From NCBI GenBank assembly GCA_014337235.1, contig CP060636.1, positions 3,586,912 to 3,650,911 of the forward strand: a DNA stretch of 64,000 nucleotides, in the 5' to 3' direction. Origin of the DNA: [Eubacterium] hominis (GTDB taxonomy: Bacteria; Bacillota_I; Bacilli_A; Erysipelotrichales; Erysipelotrichaceae). The notes beneath the pieces are model-generated. The model worked only from the letters and a program-made list of their open reading frames with translations, did no database searches and was not told where the DNA came from. Each line of letters starts with the position of its first letter. The stretch's first letter is position 1. Made by a program: the position numbers and the translations under genes. This document shows, piece by piece, positions 44,165 through 53,485 of this stretch.

Positions 44165-44253
44165 TGAAATCGTATCAGAAAATATACAGAATCTGACGAA
44201 ATCAGACAGGCATTTCTAAAGTTTTATGATTTGCATTTTTTTCTATTTTTCTA

Positions 44254-44262
44254 TGCTATACT
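44254..44262 (+). promoter_or_regulatory. Extended -10 promoter of the lipoprotein pair
   Basis: TGC-TATACT, 26 bases before the first lipoprotein. A TTGCAT lies 20 bases upstream of the -10, too far for a standard -35. Confidence 0.5.
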
Positions 44263-44288
44263 TTCCTTATCTTAAGGAGGAGCATTAT

Positions 44289-45404
44289 ATGAAATTTAAA
44301 CAAGGACTGGCTATCCTGATGTGTACATTGCTGTTATTTGGCTGTACAAAAAAAGAAGAAACAATGACAGATGAAGTATCGGATATCATGGAAGTTTCAA
44401 ATATGAAAATCAAAGTTGAAGATACCACATTCTATCTATATCAGCCAATGAATAAAGTTTTAGACAAATGGACTCCTGATCCATCTCTCAACATTACAAA
44501 GATTCAGGCAAAGGATCAATCATCTTTCAATCTGTTTTATAAAGCAGATTCCGAAAAAAAGATTTTTGTGACAGCATATAACCCTGAATCTAGTGAACAA
44601 TCTGTAGAAAACTGTATCATCTTATACATATCTTTTGATGAATTCACGAAAAATATCAACAATTATGAACTGCCTCAAAATTTTAAATTAAATGAATCCA
44701 AAGAAGAGGATATCTTTCATACATTTGGTATTCCTATGTCATATCAACAGACAGCTACCCGTCGCACATATCTATACCATTCCTCTATGGATTTTACGAA
44801 TACAGAACAGCTAAAATTAGAATTTGACCAGGGATTATTATTGGGAATGGAATTAAGAGGTACACCAGAAGGTATGAAACAAAAAACAAACACCTTCCTT
44901 ACAGAAAAAGTATTAAAAAGAGCATTAATTCCCTTCTCCCCTACCAAGGATAAATCAACCGAGCTTTCCAAAGGTATCCTAGTCATAGAAAATAAAAAGA
45001 TATCCGCAAATACATCGTTGAAAATCCTTCTTGATGATGGCTGGTCATGTGATTGGACTTCTGCACATATTAACAATGGCATTACCACAGTTTCCTTAAA
45101 AAAGAATGATGCGCATTATACCATGGATGTAAGTGGTGAATTTCAAAAGATAGAAGATGTCACAGATAAAAATATCATACAAACTATTGATTTCGATGCT
45201 CATGCGCATATTCAATTTCCTGAAAATCTGACAAGCAAATCAAATGCCGCAGAGTTCTTAGAAACATATGGTGCACCAACACGAATGATCTACACTCAAC
45301 AAAATGCTGGATGTGGTTATATGTTTGATGATGGCTTGGAAGTTCATTTGACTTTCGACCCAGAAAATCATTTAACTTATACATCTATACGCTACCCCAA
45401 ATAA
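44289..45404 (+). CDS. Lipoprotein with two internal G-x-P modules (paralogue A)
   Basis: 371 residues. Lipobox LFGC (Cys at about 18). No catalytic motif. It contains two related units: DIFHTFGIPMSYQ...YLYHSSMDF...LKLEFDQGLLLGMEL, and EFLETYGAPTRMIYT...YMFDDGLEVHLTFD...LTYTSI. Each is a helix then FG/YG-x-P then strands, a layout like SmpA/BamE-type beta-lactamase-inhibitor-like folds. The ATG at 44289 follows AAGGAGG. The open frame further upstream overlaps the promoter. A second, similar gene follows 21 bases later. Role unknown, surface-exposed. Confidence 0.75.
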   Translation: MKFKQGLAILMCTLLLFGCTKKEETMTDEVSDIMEVSNMKIKVEDTTFYLYQPMNKVLDKWTPDPSLNITKIQAKDQSSFNLFYKADSEKKIFVTAYNPESSEQSVENCIILYISFDEFTKNINNYELPQNFKLNESKEEDIFHTFGIPMSYQQTATRRTYLYHSSMDFTNTEQLKLEFDQGLLLGMELRGTPEGMKQKTNTFLTEKVLKRALIPFSPTKDKSTELSKGILVIENKKISANTSLKILLDDGWSCDWTSAHINNGITTVSLKKNDAHYTMDVSGEFQKIEDVTDKNIIQTIDFDAHAHIQFPENLTSKSNAAEFLETYGAPTRMIYTQQNAGCGYMFDDGLEVHLTFDPENHLTYTSIRYPK

Positions 45405-45425
45405 CAAGAAAGGAATTTCTAAATT

Positions 45426-46541
45426 ATGAAACTAAATCAACATTTAATAATTTTATGCAGCTGTTTATTACTAGCTGGTTGTGGCAGCAGCCAAGATTCA
45501 ACACCTAACACAAGCAAGCCTTCTTCCAATGCAGATAATTTATCGATATCCAATGTAAAAATACAGTTGGAAGGTACTGACTTTTATCTTTACCAGCCCA
45601 CAAAAGAAGTTTTAAAAGATTGGGAACCAGAGAAACCGGTGGAAAATCTTCATACAGGAAAATATAAAGCGCTTTATTTTATCAACAAGAAGAATGATCA
45701 GGCTCGTATCAGTGTTCGTGTCTATAATAAAGAAATAGAAGACTGTTCCTTAGAAGATACCATCATAACGGAAATTTATACTGGTGTTTACAGCAGATCA
45801 AATGAAACCTTCCATTTACCTAAAGATGTAAAACTGAATGTATCAAGTGAAGAAGATGTATGTAAAGCGATTGGATATCCTTTGATTTATACACAGGAGG
45901 AAAAAGATCCTGTATTCATTTATAAAACTGCCTTTGAAGATAACAAGGCAGAAACGATGACCATAGAATTTAAGGATCATCGTTTAGATGGCATCACATT
46001 GCATGCAACTGGTACCAATCGTGATCAACCAGAAAAAAGCTTTGATCCTAAGTCATTAACAGGTATGGATCCTGTGGCATTTTCACTTAATAAACCAATA
46101 TCTTCATCACTTTCTGAAGGTATCTTGGAATTAGAAGGTATAAAAATCCAAAAAAACACCCCTATCAAAACATTGATTGATCAGGGATGGACTACAGATT
46201 GGTTATCTCAGCATTTGGATTCTACCACAATTCCGTTGACAAAAGATAAAGAAAAATACATGATTGATGTCAAAGGTATTGTAAATGATATAAAAGATCT
46301 TACAAAAGAACATGTCATTACCAGTATTGATTTTAATGAAACTTCTAATATCATTCTGCCAGAAAATATCACACTTGGCGCAGAAATCAGTGATGTGATC
46401 AATCATTATGGCACACCATTTTATTTAAGCTATACAGATGACCAAGAAGTCTATGTAAAATATCAATGTGATAATGATATGATCTATCATCTTAGTTTTG
46501 ATAAGAACAAAAAATTAGTTCATGGTATTGTTAGCTATTAA
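45426..46541 (+). CDS. Lipoprotein paralogue B
   Basis: 371 residues, the same length as its upstream neighbour and clearly related by motif order (FYLYQPTKEVLKDWEPE against FYLYQPMNKVLDKWTPD; DQGWTTDWLSQHLD against DDGWSCDWTSAHIN). Lipobox LLAGC. It has the same two units: DVCKAIGYPLIYT and DVINHYGTPFYLSYT...YQCDNDMIYHLSFD. A Ser/Pro/Asn-rich linker follows the Cys. Duplication followed by divergence is the simplest origin. Same operon, ending in a terminator shared with pheT. Confidence 0.75.
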   Translation: MKLNQHLIILCSCLLLAGCGSSQDSTPNTSKPSSNADNLSISNVKIQLEGTDFYLYQPTKEVLKDWEPEKPVENLHTGKYKALYFINKKNDQARISVRVYNKEIEDCSLEDTIITEIYTGVYSRSNETFHLPKDVKLNVSSEEDVCKAIGYPLIYTQEEKDPVFIYKTAFEDNKAETMTIEFKDHRLDGITLHATGTNRDQPEKSFDPKSLTGMDPVAFSLNKPISSSLSEGILELEGIKIQKNTPIKTLIDQGWTTDWLSQHLDSTTIPLTKDKEKYMIDVKGIVNDIKDLTKEHVITSIDFNETSNIILPENITLGAEISDVINHYGTPFYLSYTDDQEVYVKYQCDNDMIYHLSFDKNKKLVHGIVSY

Positions 46542-46544
46542 ATG

Positions 46545-46575
46545 AAAAAAGGAGATTTCTCTCCTTTTCTTTTAT
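46545..46575. terminator. Two-way terminator
   Basis: AAAAGGAGA-TTTC-TCTCCTTTT with T runs on both strands, between the lipoprotein pair and pheT. Confidence 0.85.
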
Positions 46576-48974
46576 GCTCTTAATTCTGCGTTGACATCCT
46601 TCTTTAAGGAAGCCATAATTTTTTCATGAATTTCATTGATTTCTGTATCCTTCAATGTCTTATTGAAAGACTGGAATGTTACTGTCAATGCGATAGACTT
46701 GTATCCTGCTTCTACATGTTCTCCCATATAAACATCGAATACTTCTACATTTTGAATAATATTTTCTTTTTCCAGTTTACCATTTTTCTTAATGCTGGAA
46801 ATAATATCCGCTACCTTGACATCTTCTTGTACAACAAGTGCATAGTCACGAGTCACAGATGGATATTTACTGATTTCTGTGAATTTTACTTTTGCCGGTT
46901 TATTCTTTAACAGGATTTCCATATTGATTTCCATAGCAACAGTTTCATTGATACCATATCTCTTTGCAACAGCTGGATGAATCTGACCTAAGATACCCAG
47001 CAACTCTTTTCCAAGATATACTTCTGCGCTGCGATATGGGTGGAAGTTTTTCATATCTGTTTTGTTTTCCTTAAACATGATACGTTTTGCATCATATCCA
47101 ATAGAAGCCATAATTGCTTCCAACAGACCCTTCATGGTATAGAAGTCCACATCGACACTGTATTTCTGCCAACGGTTTTTATGTAATGCGCCACTAGCGA
47201 CAACACATAAACGTTCTTCTACTTCACCTACACCGTATACATTGCTCATTTCATATAACGCAATATCCTTGATGCTTCTTGCCTGATTGTATGCAATACA
47301 TTCCAATAGACTTGGTAAAATAGAGTTACGTACATATTTATGATCTTCACTCATTGGTGAAGCTAATTCATAAACATGTTCCTGTCCCATTACAGCATCA
47401 TCGATTTCTTTTTGACCTACTAAAGAATATGTCACAGCTTCATTGTAGCCTAAGTCTGCCAACATACCACGGAATTTTCTTCTCAAAGCCTGACGCTTGT
47501 TTAATGCGCCAAGGGTAGCTGGAAGCTCTGGTAATGTACTAGGTAAACGATCATATCCTAAGATACGAATCAGTTCTTCTGCGATATCTTCTTCAATAGA
47601 TAGATCGGTACGATAACTTGGGATTACAACATGAATGTCTTCCCCGTTTTTAACAGGCTGTAAATGCAAATCACATAATACCTGCATGACTTCTTCTTCC
47701 CCAAAATCAGTACCCAGTAATTTATTGATACTTGCTAAATTCACATCAAATTCTACTGGTGTATAGTTATTAGAACCATATTGTTTGGTTTCTTCTAAAC
47801 CACTGGCATCTGCATATTCACACAGTAATTGAACAGCACGATCCATTGCCTTAAAGGTAGCCATTGGCTCAATACCTTTCTGATAACGGACACTTGCATC
47901 TGTATTCAGATTTAAACGACGTGCTGTATTACGGATAGATACATGATTGAATACAGCAGCTTCGATTATGATACCTGTTGTTGTATCTTCAATCTTACTG
48001 TCATCTCCACCCATGACACCAGCAATACCAATTGGTTTGCCTTCTGTAGTAATAACGATATCATCTTTTGTTAATTGATATTCAATACCATCTAATGCTG
48101 TATATACTTCTTCAATACCATCTTTTACAGTAATCTCCTGTGCAGGTATTGCATGAATATCATAAAAGTGCAATGGCTGACCAGTTTCTAACATGACAAT
48201 GTTACTGATATCCACAACATTATTGATAGATTTCATACCAGATGCCATCAACAGTTCTTTCATCCATTTTGGTGATTCTTTGATCGTCACATGATTGATC
48301 ACTTTACCTAAGAACAATGGACATTTTTCTGTTTCACTGGATACATGTAGTTTTGTTTCTGTACCAACAGATGCAGCACCATCTGCATAAGGAATTTTTA
48401 CTTCTTTATGTAATACAGCACCAGCTTCTAAAGCCATAGACCATGCGGCCATACAATCATTACGATTTGGTGTTAACCCGATATCTAAAATTTCATCATC
48501 TAATCCTAAATACCCTAATGGATCACAGTTTCCTACAGGTGCATCTTCATCTAATACTTCAATACCATTCTTACTTTCTTCACTCAGCATATGTGCATCT
48601 ACGCCAAGTTCTAATAAAGAACATATCATACCATTGCTTTCCTGTCCACGAATCATACCTGCTTTGATTTCACCACCAGGAAGTTTTGCGCCAACACGTG
48701 CCACAATGACCTTCTGTCCAGCTGCCACATTTGGCGCTCCACAAACGATCTGTTCAATTTTTTCACCCAGATCTACTTTACAAACATGTAAATGATCACT
48801 ATCTGGATGATCTACACATTCTAAAACTTTTCCTATGACCAGATTAGTTCCCTGGCTCATTTTTTCGATTCCTTCTACTTCAGAACCACTATTTGTGATC
48901 TTATCTGCTAATTCTTCAATGCTTAGATCACTTACATCCATATATTGACTTAACCATTTTCTACTTATGATCAT
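46572..48974 (-). CDS. pheT: Phenylalanyl-tRNA synthetase beta subunit
   Basis: 800 residues: N-terminal tRNA-binding domain (VIGKVLECVDHPDSDHLHVCKVD), B3/B4 editing domain (LTPNRNDCMAAWSMALEAGA), B5 domain (VMGGDDSKIEDTTTGIIIEA), core, and C-terminal FDX-ACB anticodon-binding domain (EISKYPSVTRDYALVVQEDV). Full length. AGGAGGGTACATC precedes the ATG. Cotranscribed with pheS under the T-box leader. Confidence 0.97.
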   Translation of the reverse strand: MIISRKWLSQYMDVSDLSIEELADKITNSGSEVEGIEKMSQGTNLVIGKVLECVDHPDSDHLHVCKVDLGEKIEQIVCGAPNVAAGQKVIVARVGAKLPGGEIKAGMIRGQESNGMICSLLELGVDAHMLSEESKNGIEVLDEDAPVGNCDPLGYLGLDDEILDIGLTPNRNDCMAAWSMALEAGAVLHKEVKIPYADGAASVGTETKLHVSSETEKCPLFLGKVINHVTIKESPKWMKELLMASGMKSINNVVDISNIVMLETGQPLHFYDIHAIPAQEITVKDGIEEVYTALDGIEYQLTKDDIVITTEGKPIGIAGVMGGDDSKIEDTTTGIIIEAAVFNHVSIRNTARRLNLNTDASVRYQKGIEPMATFKAMDRAVQLLCEYADASGLEETKQYGSNNYTPVEFDVNLASINKLLGTDFGEEEVMQVLCDLHLQPVKNGEDIHVVIPSYRTDLSIEEDIAEELIRILGYDRLPSTLPELPATLGALNKRQALRRKFRGMLADLGYNEAVTYSLVGQKEIDDAVMGQEHVYELASPMSEDHKYVRNSILPSLLECIAYNQARSIKDIALYEMSNVYGVGEVEERLCVVASGALHKNRWQKYSVDVDFYTMKGLLEAIMASIGYDAKRIMFKENKTDMKNFHPYRSAEVYLGKELLGILGQIHPAVAKRYGINETVAMEINMEILLKNKPAKVKFTEISKYPSVTRDYALVVQEDVKVADIISSIKKNGKLEKENIIQNVEVFDVYMGEHVEAGYKSIALTVTFQSFNKTLKDTEINEIHEKIMASLKKDVNAELRA

Positions 48975-48985
48975 GATGTACCCTC

Positions 48986-50026
48986 CTATTCAAAACGGTT
49001 GAACGTTTTCAAGAAACGAATATCGTTTGTATAGAAATCACGAATATCTGTGATACCATACTTCAACATTGCGACACGTTCAATACCGATACCAAATGCA
49101 AAGCCGCTTAGTTCATCAGGATCATATCCTGCCATACGTAAAACATTTGGATGTACCATACCAGCACCTAAGATTTCAATCCATCCAGTACCTTTACAAA
49201 CAGGACATCCTTTACCACCACATACATGGCAGCTGACATCTACTTCTACACTAGGTTCTGTGAACTGGAAATAGCTTGGACGGAAACGAATCGTTCTGTT
49301 TTCCCCAAACATTTTCTTTGCCAGGAATAATAATGTACCCTTTAAATCTGATAATGTGATATTTTTATCTACGACCAATCCTTCACACTGCATAAACTGG
49401 TGAGAATGTGTCGCATCATCATCATCTCTACGATACACTTTACCTGGACAGATTACCTTGATTGGAAGTTTTTGTTCTTTTGCGCCTGCCTCTAATTCAC
49501 GCATCTGTACCGCAGTTGTATGGGTACGCATCAATTCTTCCGCATTGATATAGAAAGTATCCTGCATATCTCTTGCTGGGTGATCCTTTGGAATATTCGC
49601 ACGTTCAAAGTTATATAAATCCTGTTCTACTTCAGGACCTTCTCCAATTTCATATCCAAGACCAATAAACAAGTCTTCCATTTCCTGCTGTACAAGCATC
49701 AATGGGTGAATATTACCAAGTGTAGGTTTTTGTCCATCTAATGTGATATCGATTTTTTCTGATTCGATTTTCTTGTTCATTTCCTCTACTTCCAGCACTG
49801 CTTTACGATCTTCGATTACTTGTGCAAGCTGGCTTTTTACTTCATTGACCTGCTGACCAAAAGCAGGACGTTCTTCTTTTGGAAGATCCTTCATTGATTT
49901 CATTACTTCCTGAATTGGTCCTTTTTTACCAAGATATAAAACACGTAGACTTTGTAGTTCATTCATATCTTTACAGGACGCAATCTTATTCAGAGCTTCT
50001 TCTCTGATTGTTGTTAGTTTTTCCAT
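48986..50026 (-). CDS. pheS: Phenylalanyl-tRNA synthetase alpha subunit
   Basis: 346 residues: N-terminal coiled coil ([20 protein letters not shown]), class II motif 2 [21 protein letters not shown], Phe-binding [12 protein letters not shown], and motif 3 [14 protein letters not shown]. It also has a zinc-like [17 protein letters not shown]. The ATG at 50026 follows AAAGGA; the longer frame (to 50116) reads through the leader. First gene of pheST. Confidence 0.97.
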   Translation of the reverse strand: MEKLTTIREEALNKIASCKDMNELQSLRVLYLGKKGPIQEVMKSMKDLPKEERPAFGQQVNEVKSQLAQVIEDRKAVLEVEEMNKKIESEKIDITLDGQKPTLGNIHPLMLVQQEMEDLFIGLGYEIGEGPEVEQDLYNFERANIPKDHPARDMQDTFYINAEELMRTHTTAVQMRELEAGAKEQKLPIKVICPGKVYRRDDDDATHSHQFMQCEGLVVDKNITLSDLKGTLLFLAKKMFGENRTIRFRPSYFQFTEPSVEVDVSCHVCGGKGCPVCKGTGWIEILGAGMVHPNVLRMAGYDPDELSGFAFGIGIERVAMLKYGITDIRDFYTNDIRFLKTFNRFE

Positions 50027-50046
50027 GTCTAATCCATCCTTTCTGC

Positions 50047-50270
50047 CATAAAAAAAGCCCCAAGATACAGGAACGCTGGACATTGCGCGGTACCATCCTG
50101 TTTCATCTTGCGACACACCTTACTTATCATGATAACCGTCATGGATACGGGAGATGATTAATCTCACTCCAAGGTGAATTCATAAAGCCATACATCAAGA
50201 AAACTTTCAGTCCATGATTTTCTCTCCCTAACATGCTGGTGCCTTATTACTACTCCTTATCAACGTTTTC
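50047..50270 (-). promoter_or_regulatory. T-box leader of pheST (tRNA-Phe sensing)
   Basis: Minus-strand leader with the T-box core TGGTACCGCG (50086-50095) and a U-run at about 50051-50056 that ends the terminator. Stem I has a candidate specifier TTC (50176-50178) followed by A, in TATGAATTCACC. TTC is a Phe codon, as expected. Uncharged tRNA-Phe would favour the antiterminator and expression. Confidence 0.93.
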
Positions 50271-50276
50271 TCATTC

Positions 50277-50305
50277 ATTATACCCAATTTGTCCTTTATT
50301 TACAA
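50277..50305 (-). promoter_or_regulatory. pheST promoter
   Basis: TTGTAA, 17-base spacer, TATAAT on the minus strand, placing the start at about 50270, just before the T-box leader. Confidence 0.8.
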
Positions 50306-50414
50306 GCATTTTTTCTGATTTGTACACTATTTTGAATCATAAATTTTACAAAAAATTAATGAAAAAATCTGTATTCTGTAGTATCATGATACATAAGCAA
50401 AGGGAGGAATGAAA

Positions 50415-51551
50415 ATGTTAAAGATTATGAGTGCAGGTCCTACACAGGTCAGAGAAAATGTACGTCAAGCTAGAAGCCGCATTTGCACAAACCCTGATTT
50501 AGACCCGGCTTTTTTTCAATCTTATGAAGAAACATGTAAGAAAATCAGTAGTATTCTGCATACAAACAACGATACCCATATCCTGTCTGGTGAAGGTATA
50601 CTTGGTTTAGAAGCAGCCATCGCATCCTTAACAGAGCCAAATGATCGTGCTTTGGTTATAGAAAATGGTATCTTTGGAGAAGGCTTTGCGGATTTTATTC
50701 AAATGTATCAGGGAGATGTGACATTCTTTCATGGAGATAAATTAAAAGGCATCGATCTGGATGAATTAAAAGCATTTTTGGATAAAGACCATGATTTCGC
50801 ATATGCAACACTTGTCCATGTAGATACACCAAGTGGTGTTTGTAACGACATTACCGCAATCTGCACTCTGCTTCACAGCTATGGTATTTTAAGTGTTGTA
50901 GATAGTGTGGCAGGTATGATTGGAGAAGAAGTAAACGTAGATGAAGCACATATCGATATCCTTTGTGGAGGCTCACAAAAAGCCATCAGTGTACCACCAG
51001 GATTAACCATTGTGACAATCAGTGATGATGCATGGAGAAAGATGGAACAGCGTAAAACACCAATTGCAGGATTTTATGTGAATCTTTTAAACTTCAAAAA
51101 TGTTTTGAAAGAACAATGGTTTCCTTATACCATGCCAGTATCCGATATCGAAGGATTACGTGTTGCCATTGATAATATCTTAGATGAACCAGCTATTGTA
51201 AACCGTCATGAACGCATTGCAAAAGCTACAAGAGAAGCTGTCACAAAAGCAGGATTAACGTTATATCTGAATGACAATCACGCCAATACAGTCACAGTCA
51301 TCAATGTTCCAGAAGGTGTATCTTCACCACAACTTTTACAAGATATGATAGATGATCATCATATTCTGATTTCCGGATGTTTCTCTTATCTGCAGGATAA
51401 AGTCATCCGTATCGGTCATATGGGAGAAAACGCAAATGTTGAAGATGTTGCTTTAACGCTTTCCGCATTGCAGGCATGTTTTACAAAACAAGGTTATCAT
51501 TTATCATGTGATATGGAAGACGTATTCTTATCTTCCGTTCGTCAAGGATAG
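50415..51551 (+). CDS. Class V aminotransferase, alanine-glyoxylate type
   Basis: 378 residues, cytoplasmic PLP enzyme of the alanine-glyoxylate/serine-pyruvate aminotransferase group. PLP lysine in GGSQKAISVPPGL, LVHVDTPSGVCND and the Asp in LSVVDSVAGM fit the family. The C-terminus has a GYHL end with an extra Cys. Which amino donor it uses is not clear. The ATG at 50415 lies 7 bases after GGAGG; the one at 50409 lies too close. No linked metabolic genes. Confidence 0.87.
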   Translation: MLKIMSAGPTQVRENVRQARSRICTNPDLDPAFFQSYEETCKKISSILHTNNDTHILSGEGILGLEAAIASLTEPNDRALVIENGIFGEGFADFIQMYQGDVTFFHGDKLKGIDLDELKAFLDKDHDFAYATLVHVDTPSGVCNDITAICTLLHSYGILSVVDSVAGMIGEEVNVDEAHIDILCGGSQKAISVPPGLTIVTISDDAWRKMEQRKTPIAGFYVNLLNFKNVLKEQWFPYTMPVSDIEGLRVAIDNILDEPAIVNRHERIAKATREAVTKAGLTLYLNDNHANTVTVINVPEGVSSPQLLQDMIDDHHILISGCFSYLQDKVIRIGHMGENANVEDVALTLSALQACFTKQGYHLSCDMEDVFLSSVRQG

Positions 51552-51572
51552 TTTCGACTATCCTTTTTCTTT
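51542..51572 (+). terminator. Terminator of the aminotransferase gene
   Basis: AAGGATAGT-TTCG-ACTATCCTT then T-rich. It includes the TAG stop. Confidence 0.93.
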
Positions 51573-53462
51573 TTATTTTATATCTTTCCAAATCATTTTC
51601 GCTTTCTTCTGATGATTTCCAATACCAATTTTTATCGCATCATCACCATAATGTTTATTTAAAATTTGTGCCATCGCTTTTTCCGCAGAAGCTAATAAAC
51701 TTTCTTCTGTTTCGCTTTCTGCATACTTCATTTCTATGACGATATCTCGCTGGCCTTTTTTTGATTTCAAATATATATCTGCTCTCCCATATCCCTTTTC
51801 TTGATTACTCATGATTTCATAGCTATCACTTACGATGATGCATAATCCCAACATCAAAACATGATAACTGTTTTCATCCTTTAAATCAAAATAGCTGGGA
51901 TAATTGAATAAAATTTCCTGATAGGCTTCTTCAAATTCTTTCATTTTTCCTTCTTGTATCATTTCAAACATCTCATATACATTACAATCATCTAATGAAA
52001 AAATTCTTTTTAAAATTTGTATTAAATCTTGTTTTACTTCTCCATTTACAATCCTTAATACATACTCATCAAAGCTTACCTTCGCTTTTATTGTAAGATA
52101 TCCTGCATGTACCAATAACGCCCATAACTGTGTAGCACCACGCAATTCTATGTAGGCTCCTTCCAAAATACAATTGACCTTCATTTCACCTTTTTCTAGT
52201 AATTCAATATATTGCTTTTTTACTTTATTACTTGATTTTTCTAGTAATTGACAAACAACCTCATTACTTCCAGTGTTAATCCAATAAGATGCTAAAACAC
52301 CTTTATCTGCATAATTTATTACAGACCATGGATTATAGATTTCGGTTCCTCCAATCGTATATCCATCATACATTTCTTTTACGTCCTGATTCAATTCAAG
52401 ATGATGTGCTTCTAATAACGTTCTTGTTTCATCTTCCGTAAATCCAAACACATCTTTATATTTTTCATCCTGTATACTGCATACTTCTAAATTGTTTAAT
52501 CCTGAAAACAAGTTTTCTTTCGCAATTCTTTGTATACCTGTTAATACGCCTTTATACAAATATTCATTATCTTTTAAAGCTGATGAAAGCATTCCAGTCA
52601 AAAGATCTTTTACATTTTCATAATACTTACCAGTCAATGCACTCATAAATGGTGTATCATATTCATCAATTAGGAATATAACATTTTTTTGATATTTTTT
52701 ACTCAAAAATTCTATTAATCTATTTAATGAATTCTTTATGAAAACTACATTACTAAAATTATTTCCTTTTTTCAATTCTTCATATGTTTGACATAATTTA
52801 TCTCTTAGTTCTTTTTCATCAAATGTTTTATAAATAGGATAATATTTTGCATACAAATCTTCCAAATGTTCAATCAAACTGCCGATCATGATATTTTCAT
52901 TACCTTTACAATCAAAAAAACTTAAGAAAATTACTGGCCACTTGTTCATTTCTTTGACATATTCTGTTTGATAGATATAGGTATCTTTAAATATTTCTTT
53001 GCTATCCTTTGTGATATCGAAAAATTCTGCCAACATACTCATATTTAGTGTTTTTCCAAATCTGCGTGGGCGTGTGATTAATGTTACTTGATCATTTAAT
53101 CGTAATAGTTCTTCAATCATTTTGGTTTTATCTACATAATAGGCGTTTTCTTTCTTAACCATTCGATAATTACTCATACCAATTGGCACATGCTTCTCTT
53201 TTGCATCATCCATATCATATAATACTTTTGATTCGTCAACACGTAAATCTTCAACGCCTTTTTCATACATTTCTATCTTTTCTCTGCCAATCGTTGCCTT
53301 ACACCCTATATTCGTTAATCGGATATCCATAACAAAAGGAATTCCTCGTCTCTTTAATTCTTCCTCTAAAGCCATCACTTCTTTTAATCCTTTAAGTTTT
53401 ACATTAATGATTTCATCATTACAACCTACGATTTTTTCTATTATTTCCTCTAAACTTCCCAT
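51573..53462 (-). CDS. AAA-ATPase-like / PD-(D/E)XK nuclease-like protein, copy 1
   Basis: 629 residues. Residues 1-95: small domain with EELKRRGIPFVMDIRLTN and GCKATIGREK. At about 110-430: AAA-ATPase_like (PF09820-type) core: VPIGMSNYRM...YYVDKTKM, P-loop RPRRFGKTLNM, Walker B NVIFLIDEYDTPFMS, sensor-like YKGVLTGIQRIAKEN. C-terminal PD-(D/E)XK-like domain (PF08011 type) with RADIYLKSKKGQRDIVIEMKY carrying the D...E-x-K set. Cytoplasmic. Families of this kind are widespread in anaerobes and lack a proven function; defence or element biology is suspected. The middle variable block is nearly identical to copy 4, the rest nearer copies 2 and 3. The ATG at 53462 follows GGTGG; the TTG at 53498 overlaps copy 2. 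Confidence 0.85.
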   Translation of the reverse strand: MGSLEEIIEKIVGCNDEIINVKLKGLKEVMALEEELKRRGIPFVMDIRLTNIGCKATIGREKIEMYEKGVEDLRVDESKVLYDMDDAKEKHVPIGMSNYRMVKKENAYYVDKTKMIEELLRLNDQVTLITRPRRFGKTLNMSMLAEFFDITKDSKEIFKDTYIYQTEYVKEMNKWPVIFLSFFDCKGNENIMIGSLIEHLEDLYAKYYPIYKTFDEKELRDKLCQTYEELKKGNNFSNVVFIKNSLNRLIEFLSKKYQKNVIFLIDEYDTPFMSALTGKYYENVKDLLTGMLSSALKDNEYLYKGVLTGIQRIAKENLFSGLNNLEVCSIQDEKYKDVFGFTEDETRTLLEAHHLELNQDVKEMYDGYTIGGTEIYNPWSVINYADKGVLASYWINTGSNEVVCQLLEKSSNKVKKQYIELLEKGEMKVNCILEGAYIELRGATQLWALLVHAGYLTIKAKVSFDEYVLRIVNGEVKQDLIQILKRIFSLDDCNVYEMFEMIQEGKMKEFEEAYQEILFNYPSYFDLKDENSYHVLMLGLCIIVSDSYEIMSNQEKGYGRADIYLKSKKGQRDIVIEMKYAESETEESLLASAEKAMAQILNKHYGDDAIKIGIGNHQKKAKMIWKDIK

Positions 53463-53485
53463 ATAACCACCAAGCTTTTCCTTTA

